DNA of 64,000 nt from Thalassobacillus devorans (GTDB lineage Bacteria; Bacillota; Bacilli; Bacillales; Halobacillaceae), in NCBI RefSeq assembly GCF_900176565.1, contig NZ_FXEH01000004.1:1-64000 (forward strand), read 5' to 3'. The position numbers and the translations under genes are program-made. Below the pieces are notes generated by a model. It did not search any database, was not told the DNA's origin, and saw only the letters and a list, made by a program, of their open reading frames with translations. Shown piece by piece: positions 53,818 through 62,439 of this stretch (position 1 is the stretch's first letter; each line of letters opens with the position of its first letter).

Positions 53818-53848
53818 AAGGAACCCAGATTCCTTCTGGGCTTTTTAT
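53818..53848 (+). terminator. Intrinsic terminator
   Basis: CCCAGA and TCTGGG pair around TTCCT and are followed by CTTTTTATT. It is about 140 nt past the EEP-family gene. Confidence 0.6.
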
Positions 53849-53894
53849 TGGAAAAAGGGCTGAACAATTTTTTTCTGGAATGACGTTTTTTTCA

Positions 53895-54086
53895 TCACAC
53901 GGCTTGTATCGTAAACGTATAGGCATTAGATTTAAGGTACTCGTAGCTTTCCAATAAACCAATGAACGCTTGGGCATCCTCCCGCGTGTGGAAGCATAGC
54001 TGTTGATTTTCTTTGTTTTCATTAACACTATGATGAAAGCTGATGGCTGTTTTTTTGTGATACCAGGCAATCACTATAAACCCCAA
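53895..54086 (-). CDS. Hypothetical small protein with N-terminal hydrophobic segment
   Basis: A TTG at 54086, about five bases after GGGGAGG, opens a 63-aa frame: LGFIVIAWYHKKTAISFH, then FHTREDAQAFIGLLESYEYL and an end TFTIQAV. It may be a small membrane-associated protein. An overlapping longer frame in another register lacks a site. No family recognised. Confidence 0.45.
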   Translation of the reverse strand: MGFIVIAWYHKKTAISFHHSVNENKENQQLCFHTREDAQAFIGLLESYEYLKSNAYTFTIQAV

Positions 54087-54289
54087 AAGCACCTCCCCCT
54101 TTCACCAGAATAAGAGACTCCGGTTAATGGATGTACTGGCGTCATAAAATATGGTGATAATCCTGCAACTTCTTACGTGTACCATTGCCGCTTCATGACC
54201 GGTGGTTGCGGTGGCATGTTATCGAAGGGCAACAAGTAATGTTTTTTCCATCTTTCATTTTCTGCTTCTCTAACCTGGCGGATCGAAAT

Positions 54290-54490
54290 TCATAATTTCC
54301 TATATTCAGGTCCGTTATTGGCGATGTACTGATTCCCATCTAAAATGATCGCATCTCTATGAACGACATAGGTGTTTCCTGCCCGGGTGGCAAGAACATA
54401 GTGCACATTAAAATCAATCATTCGAATTTCTTTGACATTGGTTGAAATCCCCTTATAAAAAATTTTATCTCCTACATGAATGCTATACAT
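54290..54490 (-). CDS. Hypothetical 66-aa beta-rich protein
   Basis: ATG 54490 lies seven bases after GGAGGGG, an excellent site. The product (SIHVGDKIFYKGISTNVKEI, then VHRDAIILDGNQYIANNG) looks like a small beta barrel of SH3 or KOW type. No family recognised. It stands alone. Confidence 0.6.
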   Translation of the reverse strand: MYSIHVGDKIFYKGISTNVKEIRMIDFNVHYVLATRAGNTYVVHRDAIILDGNQYIANNGPEYRKL

Positions 54491-54492
54491 GC

Positions 54493-55238
54493 GTTCCCCT
54501 CCGATGTATTCGCGAATAAATAATGAGAGCTGACCGGCATAATGTAACGAACAATTGACTTTATGACGGATATTGCAACTAGCTATTGCAGCAGATAAAG
54601 TTCATACAGAAGACCACCGAAAACCTTTACCTTCTTCAAATACGTTTTTCTGTCTCTTCACTGTTGAAAAAGAAAGCTCGGATTTTCTTTTAAATTCAAT
54701 TGCGAACGCACCGTCCCTCCGAAGACAACATCGCTCTCTGCGATTGACGTGAACCAAATTGAAAACACAAAACTTGAATCCGACCACTCGCACCAATTGG
54801 TTACCTCCTGCAGAAGCATCCATTTAACTGAATATTCCGATTTTTGTTTTCGCAATAAGCGTTTCGAAACCAAAATACAAGGTTTAAACAGTGACACGCT
54901 TAAGAAAGCAACCTATTTAAGACCTTGAACCAAGACAACTTATGTACTATCTATGGAAACGTTACGTTTTGTCTCAGCCTTGTTCCGCTGGTACTACTTA
55001 CATAGTAACTGCTTTTGGTCATCATTGCCTACGATTAGTCAGGAATTTCATGTTTCAATTTGTAACAACTTGTCGTATTTAACGGAAGATAGAAAATCGA
55101 TGGAGGAAGATAGGGAGGAGGGGGAAAGAACTGAGTATTTAACGCTGTTATCTTACCGGGGCAGATACCAAATTCTATAGCAATGATGGGGATATGGTTA
55201 TATATTAAACGGGATAGTTCATTGTAGTCCCTGGCCAA
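54493..55238. other. About 0.75 kb without confident gene
   Basis: Two overlapping minus-strand frames (54602-54823 and 54658-54897) and one plus-strand frame (54953-55180) are open but have no convincing ribosome binding sites or motifs. I regard the stretch as non-coding or decayed. Confidence 0.45.
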
Positions 55239-55283
55239 CAAAAAAAGGATTAGGCGTGATGGAAACGCTCAATCCTTTTCTAG
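55239..55283 (-). terminator. Intrinsic terminator after MEDS genes
   Basis: AAAAGGATT and AATCCTTTT with an inner GGCGT/ACGC stem form the hairpin; on the minus strand it is followed by TTTTTTTG. It closes the two-gene MEDS operon. Confidence 0.8.
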
Positions 55284-55334
55284 TGGAAGCCATAGGAATA
55301 TCTGCTTTACTTGATGGTTCTACACTGTACTACC

Positions 55335-55907
55335 TTATCTAGAACAGCGATACATCGGGGATAGGACGATTTCTTTATCAGTCATGAGGTACTTATGGGT
55401 ACGCATCAGATTATTTTGAAAAGAAGCAGAAACATCACTCGCTGAGTAAGCACATACCGACAATGCCCCGTTTTTACTGGCGACTTCCCCTGCTACATCC
55501 TCTAAATGCTTGATACCATCTATGGCATCCTGCCCCAAGGATGCCCACTCCATGTGTGCCCAGGTATGGACCCCCTTTTGACTGTCGAAAACGGGGGATA
55601 AAATCTCCTTGAAGTGCTCCCATACGTTGGATGTACCGGAGGTATTGCAAAATTCGTAGAAGGAATGATTATCTATAAAATGTACACACTCCCGTTGTTG
55701 TTGGGAAAGCGAACACAAGAATTGGCCTTCAATTTCGCGGTACACCGACTGATTTTCAATCATCAGCATATGGTCCCCTTTCTCTATACCTGTACGGAGA
55801 AAACCGATAATATTGTTCAGATAGTGTTGTTTTTCTTCATAAACGTATAAGATATGAGCGGCATTCAGAGTTTCCATAATATTTGCATCTGATACCGTTT
55901 TTTCCAT
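55335..55907 (-). CDS. MEDS-domain protein
   Basis: MEDS (methanogen/methylotroph DcmR sensory) domains are related to RecA/KaiC-like folds and are found in signal proteins that govern, for example, sporulation or methylotrophy. The 190-aa protein has ILYVYEEKQHYLNNIIGFLRTGIEKGDHM-type start (in part) and ends KYLMTDKEIVLSPMYR; GVHTWAHMEW and SVCAYSASD are conserved between it and its neighbour. It lacks a DNA-binding domain. It starts three bases after the XRE-MEDS gene, after AGAAGGGTGA, so the pair is one operon. Confidence 0.72.
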   Translation of the reverse strand: MEKTVSDANIMETLNAAHILYVYEEKQHYLNNIIGFLRTGIEKGDHMLMIENQSVYREIEGQFLCSLSQQQRECVHFIDNHSFYEFCNTSGTSNVWEHFKEILSPVFDSQKGVHTWAHMEWASLGQDAIDGIKHLEDVAGEVASKNGALSVCAYSASDVSASFQNNLMRTHKYLMTDKEIVLSPMYRCSR

Positions 55908-55910
55908 TGT

Positions 55911-56723
55911 TCACCCTTCTCCCTCTTTTTTTCTAGACTCCTGCCCCACGTTATCCAGCCTGAATTCTATGTAGTCGGGCTTTTCTGGATGTTGATCTTC
56001 ACTCAAATAAAACGGGGATTCGATCAATTCATGATCGGTCATTAAAAAGCGATAGATACGCATCAGCTGAATATACGAGGCTGCAGAAATAGCAGATGCA
56101 TTATACGAACACAAAAATAACACCGACGCCTTGTTTTTCTTGTCATATAGTCGGCTGGTGATATCCCTTGGGGGTCCTTTTCTCTTCCCGCCCCACCACA
56201 ACCGAACGGATGGTGACGTTTCTAATAGTTTCTGTATGGTTGACATGCCGTTGGAAAGTTTCTTTATAGGCAATAAAAGTATCATTTTTTCTCTTTTTGG
56301 GGTACTGATGGTTTCCTTTAACTTCCTGTCAATAAGAGTTAAGTTTGATGTATCGTCAATGATAATGCAAGTACTTCCTCTTTCCATTCCTGTTGCAATA
56401 AACGTAATTACATTTTCAATATAATATATATTTTTATCATATAAGTATAAAATGTCACCTGTATTAGTTTCCTTCAACCTTGTATGTATATCAGCGGTAA
56501 CATCATCGGAAAAATCACTTTCGAATTCTACCTGTTCATCGAAAAACCGCATGGGGTCAAAATCCAGGACCTTGGCAATATTAATCGCAATATTGAAGCT
56601 TGGATTCCTCTTACCCGTCTCTATTAATGAATAATAAGACCGATTGAGAAATGCCTGCGCCGCCACTTGTTCTTGGGTCATGTTTTTCTTTTGGGGAATG
56701 TCACTTAACCATTCCCTTTTCAT
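55911..56723 (-). CDS. XRE-family HTH regulator fused to MEDS domain
   Basis: The 270-aa protein has an N-terminal XRE helix-turn-helix (about residues 10-62: MTQEQVAAQAFLNRSYYSLIE, PSFNIAINIAKVL) and a C-terminal MEDS-like domain (about 85-255: DILYLYDKNIYYIENVITF, ASVLFLCSYNASAISAAS, RFLMTDHELIESPFY). The same blocks recur in the single-domain MEDS protein downstream, suggesting they interact. ATG 56723 has GAGGAGG eleven bases upstream. Ligand and targets unknown; autoregulation is plausible. Confidence 0.75.
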   Translation of the reverse strand: MKREWLSDIPQKKNMTQEQVAAQAFLNRSYYSLIETGKRNPSFNIAINIAKVLDFDPMRFFDEQVEFESDFSDDVTADIHTRLKETNTGDILYLYDKNIYYIENVITFIATGMERGSTCIIIDDTSNLTLIDRKLKETISTPKREKMILLLPIKKLSNGMSTIQKLLETSPSVRLWWGGKRKGPPRDITSRLYDKKNKASVLFLCSYNASAISAASYIQLMRIYRFLMTDHELIESPFYLSEDQHPEKPDYIEFRLDNVGQESRKKEGEG

Positions 56724-57293
56724 TATATTCCGTTCCTCCTCGGTCGCCTACAGATTACCTAAAAAATCTTGTTGCATCATCTATTGGAGTTGAGATTATT
56801 ATACCTATATTTGCTGGTGAATTGGACATTTTTTCGGGGAATGTTACATCATGAAACATTAAAAATTTGATTATTTTTCGACCACTAATAAGCCTTCTCC
56901 TGCATAGATACCCTGTCATAGATTTCTGGATTTATCACCGACTCACAGATAGACTCTTCTTTTTCATTAGGAAGCAATATTTTTCAAAAGCTACAATTCA
57001 CTTAGCAAATCTCAAGCTTCCTTTAGATAAGGATGGCCATGATACAGGGGAAAGATCTGAATGGTCCTATCCCGATTCTGGAAAGCTTTTATTATTCGTC
57101 CCTGCCAAAAGACTATTATCCTACAACAAACTAAAACCACAGAATAAATTTACTTTTTTTGTAATTAAATAGATTCTATTGAACTATAAACATAGTGATT
57201 AGATACCGTTTTATGGTAATTATATTGTATTTTAATCCCTGTTTGGATACTATCTACTTGTATTACATTTTTTTCTAGAAAGGGGATAAAAAT
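56724..57293. other. Stretch between XRE-MEDS and secreted-protein genes
   Basis: The first part should hold the promoter of the minus-strand XRE-MEDS operon, and the AT-rich last 100 bases that of the plus-strand secreted protein. A plus-strand frame at 56867-57172 has neither site nor recognisable motif. Confidence 0.45.
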
Positions 57294-57677
57294 ATGAAAA
57301 AGAAAAAAGTTGCAGCACTTGGTTTAGCGGTGGGGTTGATGGCTTTCGGAGGGGCTGTACAGGCAGGTACCAGTTACTCCTATTATGACACCACAGTAGG
57401 GAAGTTTAATGGAAGCGGATATACTGGTTATCAAACGAAGTCTTCCTCTGGTACATATGGATACTTGGACTCTCGTACTGTAGGTGGATCGTATGTGGTG
57501 GATGCTAGAATGCAAGCAAGCTCCGGAACTGGTCCATGGGTAAGAGATGTGACCGATAGTGACTTCCGCAGCTTGCCGAACTCGGTAAACGCTGGGAAGA
57601 GCGCACGTGTTCAATTCAGTAATGACTGGAACACTCCAGTAAATGTCCAGGTAACTGGCTACTGGAAGAGTAATTAA
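57294..57677 (+). CDS. Secreted Gly/Ser/Tyr-rich protein, possibly bacteriocin-like
   Basis: The 127-aa product has a standard signal peptide (MKKKKVAALGLAVGLMAFGG, cleavage after Val-Gln-Ala at about residue 24). The mature 103 residues are polar, rich in Gly, Ser and Tyr and free of cysteine, with TVGKFNGSGYTGYQTKSSSG and NVQVTGYWKSN at the end. No membrane helix follows. I recall similar small secreted proteins of unknown role in Bacillaceae, and the position, convergent with an ABC transporter operon under PadR/GntR control, recalls bacteriocin loci; this is inference. AAAGGGG lies nine bases before the ATG. Confidence 0.5.
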   Translation: MKKKKVAALGLAVGLMAFGGAVQAGTSYSYYDTTVGKFNGSGYTGYQTKSSSGTYGYLDSRTVGGSYVVDARMQASSGTGPWVRDVTDSDFRSLPNSVNAGKSARVQFSNDWNTPVNVQVTGYWKSN

Positions 57678-57698
57678 TCCTGTTTATCCTAAATGAAC

Positions 57699-57742
57699 GA
57701 AATAACCCCCTGATCTCTCTTGAAAAGATCAGGGGGTTATTT
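57699..57742. terminator. Bidirectional terminator between secreted protein and ABC genes
   Basis: AATAACCCCCTGATCT and AGATCAGGGGGTTATT pair around a 10-nt loop, followed by T-rich sequence on the plus strand and by the complementary run on the minus strand. Confidence 0.85.
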
Positions 57743-57758
57743 TTGCCGGTTTATACCA

Positions 57759-58394
57759 TCAAACAAGCTCTAAATGTTGACGATTGATACGGTAGACTTC
57801 ATCACATAAGAGATTAATATCTTCCTGGTTGTGACTGGTGATCAGAATCGTCCGTCCTTCTTTTTTGTATGTAATCAACAACTTTCGGATGTTCTCCACA
57901 CTATCGGCATCAAGCGCATTGAATGCTTCATCCAAGATGAGCACTTGCTGGTCTTCCATGATTGCCTGCGCGATGGCTAGTTTCTGCTTCATTCCTAAGG
58001 AATAGTTTTTCACCTTTTGTTTTGCCTGGGGCTGCAACCCTACCAGTTCCATAGTTTGGGCAATTTTGTTATCATCGACTTTGTTTTGAATCATGGCTAA
58101 TTCTTTCAAGTTTTCAAAACCGGTTTTATTTGCCATGTACCCAGGACGGTCGATGATAATGCCGAAGCCGTCCGGAAACCTTTTGCTCTTTCCGAGTTCA
58201 CTTCCTTGAACTTCAATCGTTCCTTGATCTGGAAAGACAAATCCGCACATCATCTTAAACAATACAGATTTTCCGGAGCCGTTAGGACCAATAATGCCAT
58301 AAATCTTCCCTTTTTCAATGTTCAAGTCGACTCCATCAAAAAGCCTCATCCCTTTATAACTTTTGCTAATCCCTTTCATGGTAATTACAGACAT
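57759..58394 (-). CDS. ABC transporter ATP-binding protein
   Basis: A 211-aa nucleotide-binding domain with Walker A GPNGSGKS at about residues 37-44, signature YSLGMKQKLAIAQA near 131-144, Walker B QVLILDEAFNALD and switch histidine in LITSHNQED. It energises the two membrane proteins encoded just upstream. ATG 58394 follows GAGGTGAAG; a GTG nine bases earlier is in that site. It is the last gene of the PadR-HAAS-permease-permease-ATPase operon. Confidence 0.88.
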   Translation of the reverse strand: MSVITMKGISKSYKGMRLFDGVDLNIEKGKIYGIIGPNGSGKSVLFKMMCGFVFPDQGTIEVQGSELGKSKRFPDGFGIIIDRPGYMANKTGFENLKELAMIQNKVDDNKIAQTMELVGLQPQAKQKVKNYSLGMKQKLAIAQAIMEDQQVLILDEAFNALDADSVENIRKLLITYKKEGRTILITSHNQEDINLLCDEVYRINRQHLELV

Positions 58395-58411
58395 TTTCTT
58401 CACCTCATCGG

Positions 58412-59941
58412 TTAGATTTTTAAGCTTCGTTTGAACAATACATGAATCATAGAAACTGCGAAGAGATTGAATCCCAGCAAAACAAGTGACAGATAGTAAG
58501 GAGAATACTCCACCAAATAAGCCATGCCATTCAGTCCTACCGGCACCAGACCGGCAACATTAAATCCTGGCAGCATCAGTACCATGAAGATACTGATCAA
58601 TACCATTCCGTGAATGGACTCTTTACTGACCCAGGAAACGATAAACACGATGTTAATATACAACGCCACCTGCAGAAAACCATTAAAGAAAAAATGGTAT
58701 ATAATTTCTGTCAGGGGATTAGGAAACATCAATACTTGAAAGTCTGTCTCCCTGCCAAGAAGTGCTCCGATCATTAAAGCGAGGGCCATTAAACCGATGA
58801 GAAAAAGGAAAATGGCAACCAACAGGCGTCTCATCCAGCTCCACATCCATGCGCCCAAGTTTTGAAATCGAATGATTTTGTAGTAGCCCAGCTGCTCTAC
58901 TTCCCGGCTTAAGAAAACCTGCACGCCATAAACAAATCCAAAAAATACAATGATATAGTAAAAAAAAGGGAGATAGGAAAAATACTCGGTACTGACTCCC
59001 GTAAATGCCATGGCCCATACATCCCAGATGCTCGCTTGATCCGACTCCTTCAAGGAATTCCCCACAGCAATGATGCCGAGAATGCAGAGGGTAACGTAGC
59101 CGACAACAGGGAAATAGAGGCTAAAGGAAGAGAGATACCTCCTCTTATTAACATCCAAAAACCGAATGCAAAGATAGTATAAACCCCCGATGATGGAAAG
59201 GCTTAACCCTAACAACCAAAGGGACTGAAACAATTCAACCGCTTTCGTTAAAGAAAAATACGTTGGTGGCACAAGAAATGCTAAATGATTGGGGAGCACC
59301 TTGAAACCGATGACACTAACCAGGAAAATGACGGCACTCACCAAATACATGAACGCTTTATGTTGTACTAGTACATAAAAAATCCCCAAAGCCATATGCA
59401 TCAAGGAAAAAGCGAACGCAATCAGGAATACCTGGACAGCCAGAGCCAGAAAAGGAAATTCAAAGACAGCAGCCAGGCCATTCAGCGTGTTTGTGGCGTA
59501 GCTCGTACCACTTAAAGAACTCCAGTGCCAGGAAAAAGGAAAGCCGATAGCCATGAATAAGGAAAGGAAAATCCATAGGGTAAATAAAGGCGATGCCTTT
59601 GCCCAGAATGATGCCAGAGAATGATAAACCCACCTCCGGTAAGAACCTAATCGGATCAACAGCTGGTAATCAAAGTCCTTTAGAACCGTACGGCTGGAAA
59701 GGAACAATACAAACGGAATGATAAAGTAAACGATAAGGTACATATCGTTCAAAAGTCTCAATGAAATATCCCAATTATTGAATGCCACTCCGAGCTCGCC
59801 TGATGAAAGGGCAATTTCCTTTTTGAGCATCATCCCGTAAAAATAGAAAACGACAGCTACGGCTAACCATTTCATACGAATCATTTCATCTAATAAGTGG
59901 TTCATCTTTGTAATAATTGTTGCCATGGTTAGATCATCCAT
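58412..59941 (-). CDS. ABC transporter permease-like membrane protein (509 aa)
   Basis: The sequence has about 12 hydrophobic helices and no soluble domain. It overlaps the preceding permease gene by 13 nt and precedes the ATPase gene by 17 nt, so it is probably a permease subunit of the same ABC transporter. Start is uncertain: ATG 59941 has a close GGAAAG, while the ATG at 59926 has no site. Twice the usual length of an ABC-2 permease, it may be a fused or specialised subunit. Substrate unknown. Confidence 0.7.
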   Translation of the reverse strand: MDDLTMATIITKMNHLLDEMIRMKWLAVAVVFYFYGMMLKKEIALSSGELGVAFNNWDISLRLLNDMYLIVYFIIPFVLFLSSRTVLKDFDYQLLIRLGSYRRWVYHSLASFWAKASPLFTLWIFLSLFMAIGFPFSWHWSSLSGTSYATNTLNGLAAVFEFPFLALAVQVFLIAFAFSLMHMALGIFYVLVQHKAFMYLVSAVIFLVSVIGFKVLPNHLAFLVPPTYFSLTKAVELFQSLWLLGLSLSIIGGLYYLCIRFLDVNKRRYLSSFSLYFPVVGYVTLCILGIIAVGNSLKESDQASIWDVWAMAFTGVSTEYFSYLPFFYYIIVFFGFVYGVQVFLSREVEQLGYYKIIRFQNLGAWMWSWMRRLLVAIFLFLIGLMALALMIGALLGRETDFQVLMFPNPLTEIIYHFFFNGFLQVALYINIVFIVSWVSKESIHGMVLISIFMVLMLPGFNVAGLVPVGLNGMAYLVEYSPYYLSLVLLGFNLFAVSMIHVLFKRSLKI

Positions 59942-60711
59942 TCTTTCCGGTTACGCATGATATAGATAGATGTCGCTGCCAAACCGAAGATTAAAACAAA
60001 AAATGGAACAAAAACCGTCCAGATCGGCTGGGCAACAATGTTGAACGGAAACAGTGTACTCAATGGCGAAAACATCGGTACATCGAACACCCCTGTAATG
60101 AAGTTGAACACGTGGTAAAACAAGAAAGGGACAGAAAGGGCGACAAAAGCATTGTTTACTACCAGCAGCAGCAAAAACGCGATCGTGGAATAAATCACTG
60201 CATTCACCGCTACCCATATCGCATAAACGATGCCATAGAAAAGTTCCCCATACGTCAGGAGTTCAGAAAACGTCACTTCCCGAACCACCGAATATTCATC
60301 CATTGGGTAATAATAAATCATGCCGATCGCTGGTTCGATGTAAAAAGCGAAGATAAAAGCGAATAACATCATGAAAAAAACGACTGCTCCTGTAAGAAGC
60401 GCATTGACCATACCCTTGCTGAGCAGATATTTACTCACCTCGACGCGAGTTCGCGTATAGGTAATGAAATTATTCCGCTTTTCATGCAGGAATGACGGCA
60501 GATAAACCATAATGATAAGAACCGGGAACACTAATGGAATGATGGCAGACACCATTTCCTGAAACACTTCCTGCTTTTCAAAGAACTGATAGCCGTCTTT
60601 GATCATAAAAAATCGCAGCAACGGCAGTAAAAAGATGATCGATAACCACAATAAAACTCTTTTCCACGTAAAAGCCCGTTTCAACTCTACGGAAAACTGA
60701 TTAGCCAGCAT
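59929..60711 (-). CDS. ABC-2-type permease
   Basis: The 260-aa protein has six helices (first at about residues 18-35) arranged like ABC-2 permeases, with a loop of about 35 residues between helices three and four. ATG 60711 lies nine bases after CAGGAG. It is followed by the second permease and the ATPase genes. Loci of this make-up export peptides or give resistance to them; no substrate can be assigned. Confidence 0.72.
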   Translation of the reverse strand: MLANQFSVELKRAFTWKRVLLWLSIIFLLPLLRFFMIKDGYQFFEKQEVFQEMVSAIIPLVFPVLIIMVYLPSFLHEKRNNFITYTRTRVEVSKYLLSKGMVNALLTGAVVFFMMLFAFIFAFYIEPAIGMIYYYPMDEYSVVREVTFSELLTYGELFYGIVYAIWVAVNAVIYSTIAFLLLLVVNNAFVALSVPFLFYHVFNFITGVFDVPMFSPLSTLFPFNIVAQPIWTVFVPFFVLIFGLAATSIYIMRNRKEWMI

Positions 60712-60760
60712 ACGTATCCACTCCTGACATTTAGTTTAACTGGTGAATCTTAATGAGTAA

Positions 60761-61522
60761 CTATTTCCTCCAACGCCACCGCTTTTCTTTGATGATGAAT
60801 AGAAGATAGCCGAGGGCATTTAAAAACAGCATATTGGCCGTCCATCCCATGGTTAAACGGCCAGCGTGATACAGACGGATCAAACTCCAGACCGTAAACA
60901 GTACATAATAAAACGATACTCCCATCAGGAAGGCAAGAAAGCCGATATTCCGGACGTCGATCACTTCAAACCAAACAAAATACGCATCATCACGATAAAA
61001 GCGTTCGCTCATCAAAAGGTCCGGCACCCAGAATTCGTTTTGTTTCAATACTTCTCCATCAGGACTACTGGAGGATTCATTCCTTTCGATCGTCGCTTGC
61101 AGAATCAACGCCTCATCCTCATATAAACGCTGTAGTTGTTCCGTGTCTTCCTTCGCGAAAGCTTCGATTGACTGGTAGCCGATATCAGCAAGGTGCTGAT
61201 CATTATCATTGCCGATAAAGAGGGATGAAACAAACAGGACACAGCCCAGTAAAAGACTGATGACCCCCGCCCGCAACAGCCATATGGCCAGTTTCTTCTG
61301 CCGGATTTCCATCAGAGAGATCAACTTTTCTGCCTGATCAATCCCCCCAAACCGTTCAATCGCTGTTTGCAGCGCTCGTTCTTCCGAATAGCCTTCCTTT
61401 TTCAGCTCATCCACCGATTCATTCAGATGGACACGGGTCTCTTCTTTAATTTCAATGGTATCAGGGTGTTTAGGGTCTGCCTGCTTATATAACTGATTCA
61501 CGTAGTCATCAACGGTTTTCAT
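60761..61522 (-). CDS. HAAS/permease-prefix domain membrane protein
   Basis: The first 70 residues form the helical HAAS-type domain (DDYVNQLYKQADPKHPDTIEIKEE-type start in part, then GYSEERALQTAIERFGG), which typically accompanies PadR regulators. About four membrane helices follow (79-103, 180-200, and two near the end), with an extracytoplasmic part between the first two. It overlaps the padR gene by 14 nt. It may transmit a membrane signal to PadR or act as an anti-regulator; this is inferred from family context. Confidence 0.72.
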   Translation of the reverse strand: MKTVDDYVNQLYKQADPKHPDTIEIKEETRVHLNESVDELKKEGYSEERALQTAIERFGGIDQAEKLISLMEIRQKKLAIWLLRAGVISLLLGCVLFVSSLFIGNDNDQHLADIGYQSIEAFAKEDTEQLQRLYEDEALILQATIERNESSSSPDGEVLKQNEFWVPDLLMSERFYRDDAYFVWFEVIDVRNIGFLAFLMGVSFYYVLFTVWSLIRLYHAGRLTMGWTANMLFLNALGYLLFIIKEKRWRWRK

Positions 61523-61868
61523 TCTCCCCCTCCTTTACTTCTTCTTCTATAAACGAATCCATTAATGTTTTGATGAAGTTCCATTCCTTTACTTTTATGT
61601 AGAAATTCTCACAACCTTCATCTGTCATGCGGTAATACTTCCGACGACCGCCCGATCCTTGATCATTTCCCCAATAAGAAGCAATCCACTGTTTCTTTTC
61701 CAAACGCTTCAACGATAGATAAAGGGTACCTTCCTTCAATTCGAAGGCTCCTCCACTGTGGTCTCGTACCATTTTGGCAATCTCATACCCATACCTGTCA
61801 TGTTTATATAGGAGGGATAGGATAAGCGTATCGATATGTCCCTTCAATAATTCTTTTCCAATTTCCAA
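61509..61868 (-). CDS. PadR-family transcriptional regulator
   Basis: The 119-aa winged-helix protein has the PadR signature: HIDTLILSLLYKHDRYGYEI near the start, FELKEGTLYLSLKRLEKKQW at about residues 42-61 and GGRRKYYRMTDEG at about 73-85. The start is a TTG at 61868, five bases after GAGGAGGG. It heads a five-gene operon with HAAS protein and ABC transporter, which it probably represses. Confidence 0.88.
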   Translation of the reverse strand: MEIGKELLKGHIDTLILSLLYKHDRYGYEIAKMVRDHSGGAFELKEGTLYLSLKRLEKKQWIASYWGNDQGSGGRRKYYRMTDEGCENFYIKVKEWNFIKTLMDSFIEEEVKEGENENR

Positions 61869-61913
61869 ACTATCCCTCCTCGTGAAAAAACTTTCCTATA
61901 ATTTCCTTATTCA

Positions 61914-61930
61914 TGTTATAGTCTATAACA
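61914..61930. promoter_or_regulatory. 17-bp palindrome between padR and gntR (candidate operator)
   Basis: TGTTATAG-T-CTATAACA is a perfect palindrome centred between the divergent padR and gntR genes. It lies about 20 bases upstream of a TATAAT at 61954-61959 facing gntR, and a similar distance from a TATAGG facing padR. It could bind PadR, GntR or both; which one is not known. Confidence 0.55.
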
Positions 61931-61993
61931 AAGTACCTAATAATGCAATGTATTATAATTTTAAAATGAATTTTTTATGGAGGTGTCCGATGG

Positions 61994-62389
61994 ATGGCAG
62001 CTTTGAAACTGCAGCCAAACAGCCCGACCCCTGTTTGGTTAGAAATCGTTCATCGTATCAAAGAGGAGATTCTAAAAAACGAACGGCAGGAAGGAGACCC
62101 TTTACCTTCTGTTCGAGAATTAGCTTCCAGATGCGAAATTAATCCAAACACCATTATGAAGGCTTATAGCGAACTGGAACGCCAACAGGCTATTTATATC
62201 ATCAAAGGAAAGGGGGCATTTGTAGCTCAACGAAAACCTTCAAAGGTTAAACTGAAGGATAAGGAAGAAATCGAGGAAAAGCTCAAATGTTTGATTATCG
62301 ATGCAGCGTTCACCGGAATAGAAAAACAGGGATTAATCGATTACATCGACCGTTATACAAAACAATTTCACAGTAATGAAAAAGGTTAA
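61994..62389 (+). CDS. GntR-family regulator (YtrA subfamily)
   Basis: The 131-aa protein has a GntR winged helix (PVWLEIVHRIKEEIL, DPLPSVRELASRCEINPNTIMKAY) at about residues 13-77 and a short C-terminal dimerisation helix, the size and layout of the YtrA subfamily that controls ABC transporters. ATG 61994 follows GGAGG by about nine bases. It is divergent from the PadR-ABC operon and likely helps to control it. A palindromic repeat begins 11 nt after its stop. Confidence 0.88.
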   Translation: MAALKLQPNSPTPVWLEIVHRIKEEILKNERQEGDPLPSVRELASRCEINPNTIMKAYSELERQQAIYIIKGKGAFVAQRKPSKVKLKDKEEIEEKLKCLIIDAAFTGIEKQGLIDYIDRYTKQFHSNEKG

Positions 62390-62399
62390 ATGCATAAAA

Positions 62400-62435
62400 A
62401 ACACAAACGTAAACGTTGATGTTTACGTTTGTGTT
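62400..62435 (+). repeat. Palindromic repeat, copy 3
   Basis: AACACAAACGTAAAC and its complement flank GTTGAT. It is the longest perfect version of the palindrome also found at 50386 and 50867. It lies between the convergent gntR and nuclease genes and may serve as a terminator for both. Confidence 0.85.
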
Positions 62436-62439
62436 GGGT

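Noticed and set aside
54602..54897. Two overlapping minus-strand frames as genes
   Set aside because: They overlap each other in different registers, lack ribosome binding sites and show no motif.
50386..62435. The three palindromes as integron attC sites or a CRISPR array
   Set aside because: There are only three widely spaced copies, no cassette array, no integrase, no spacers and no cas genes; attC boxes are not evident.
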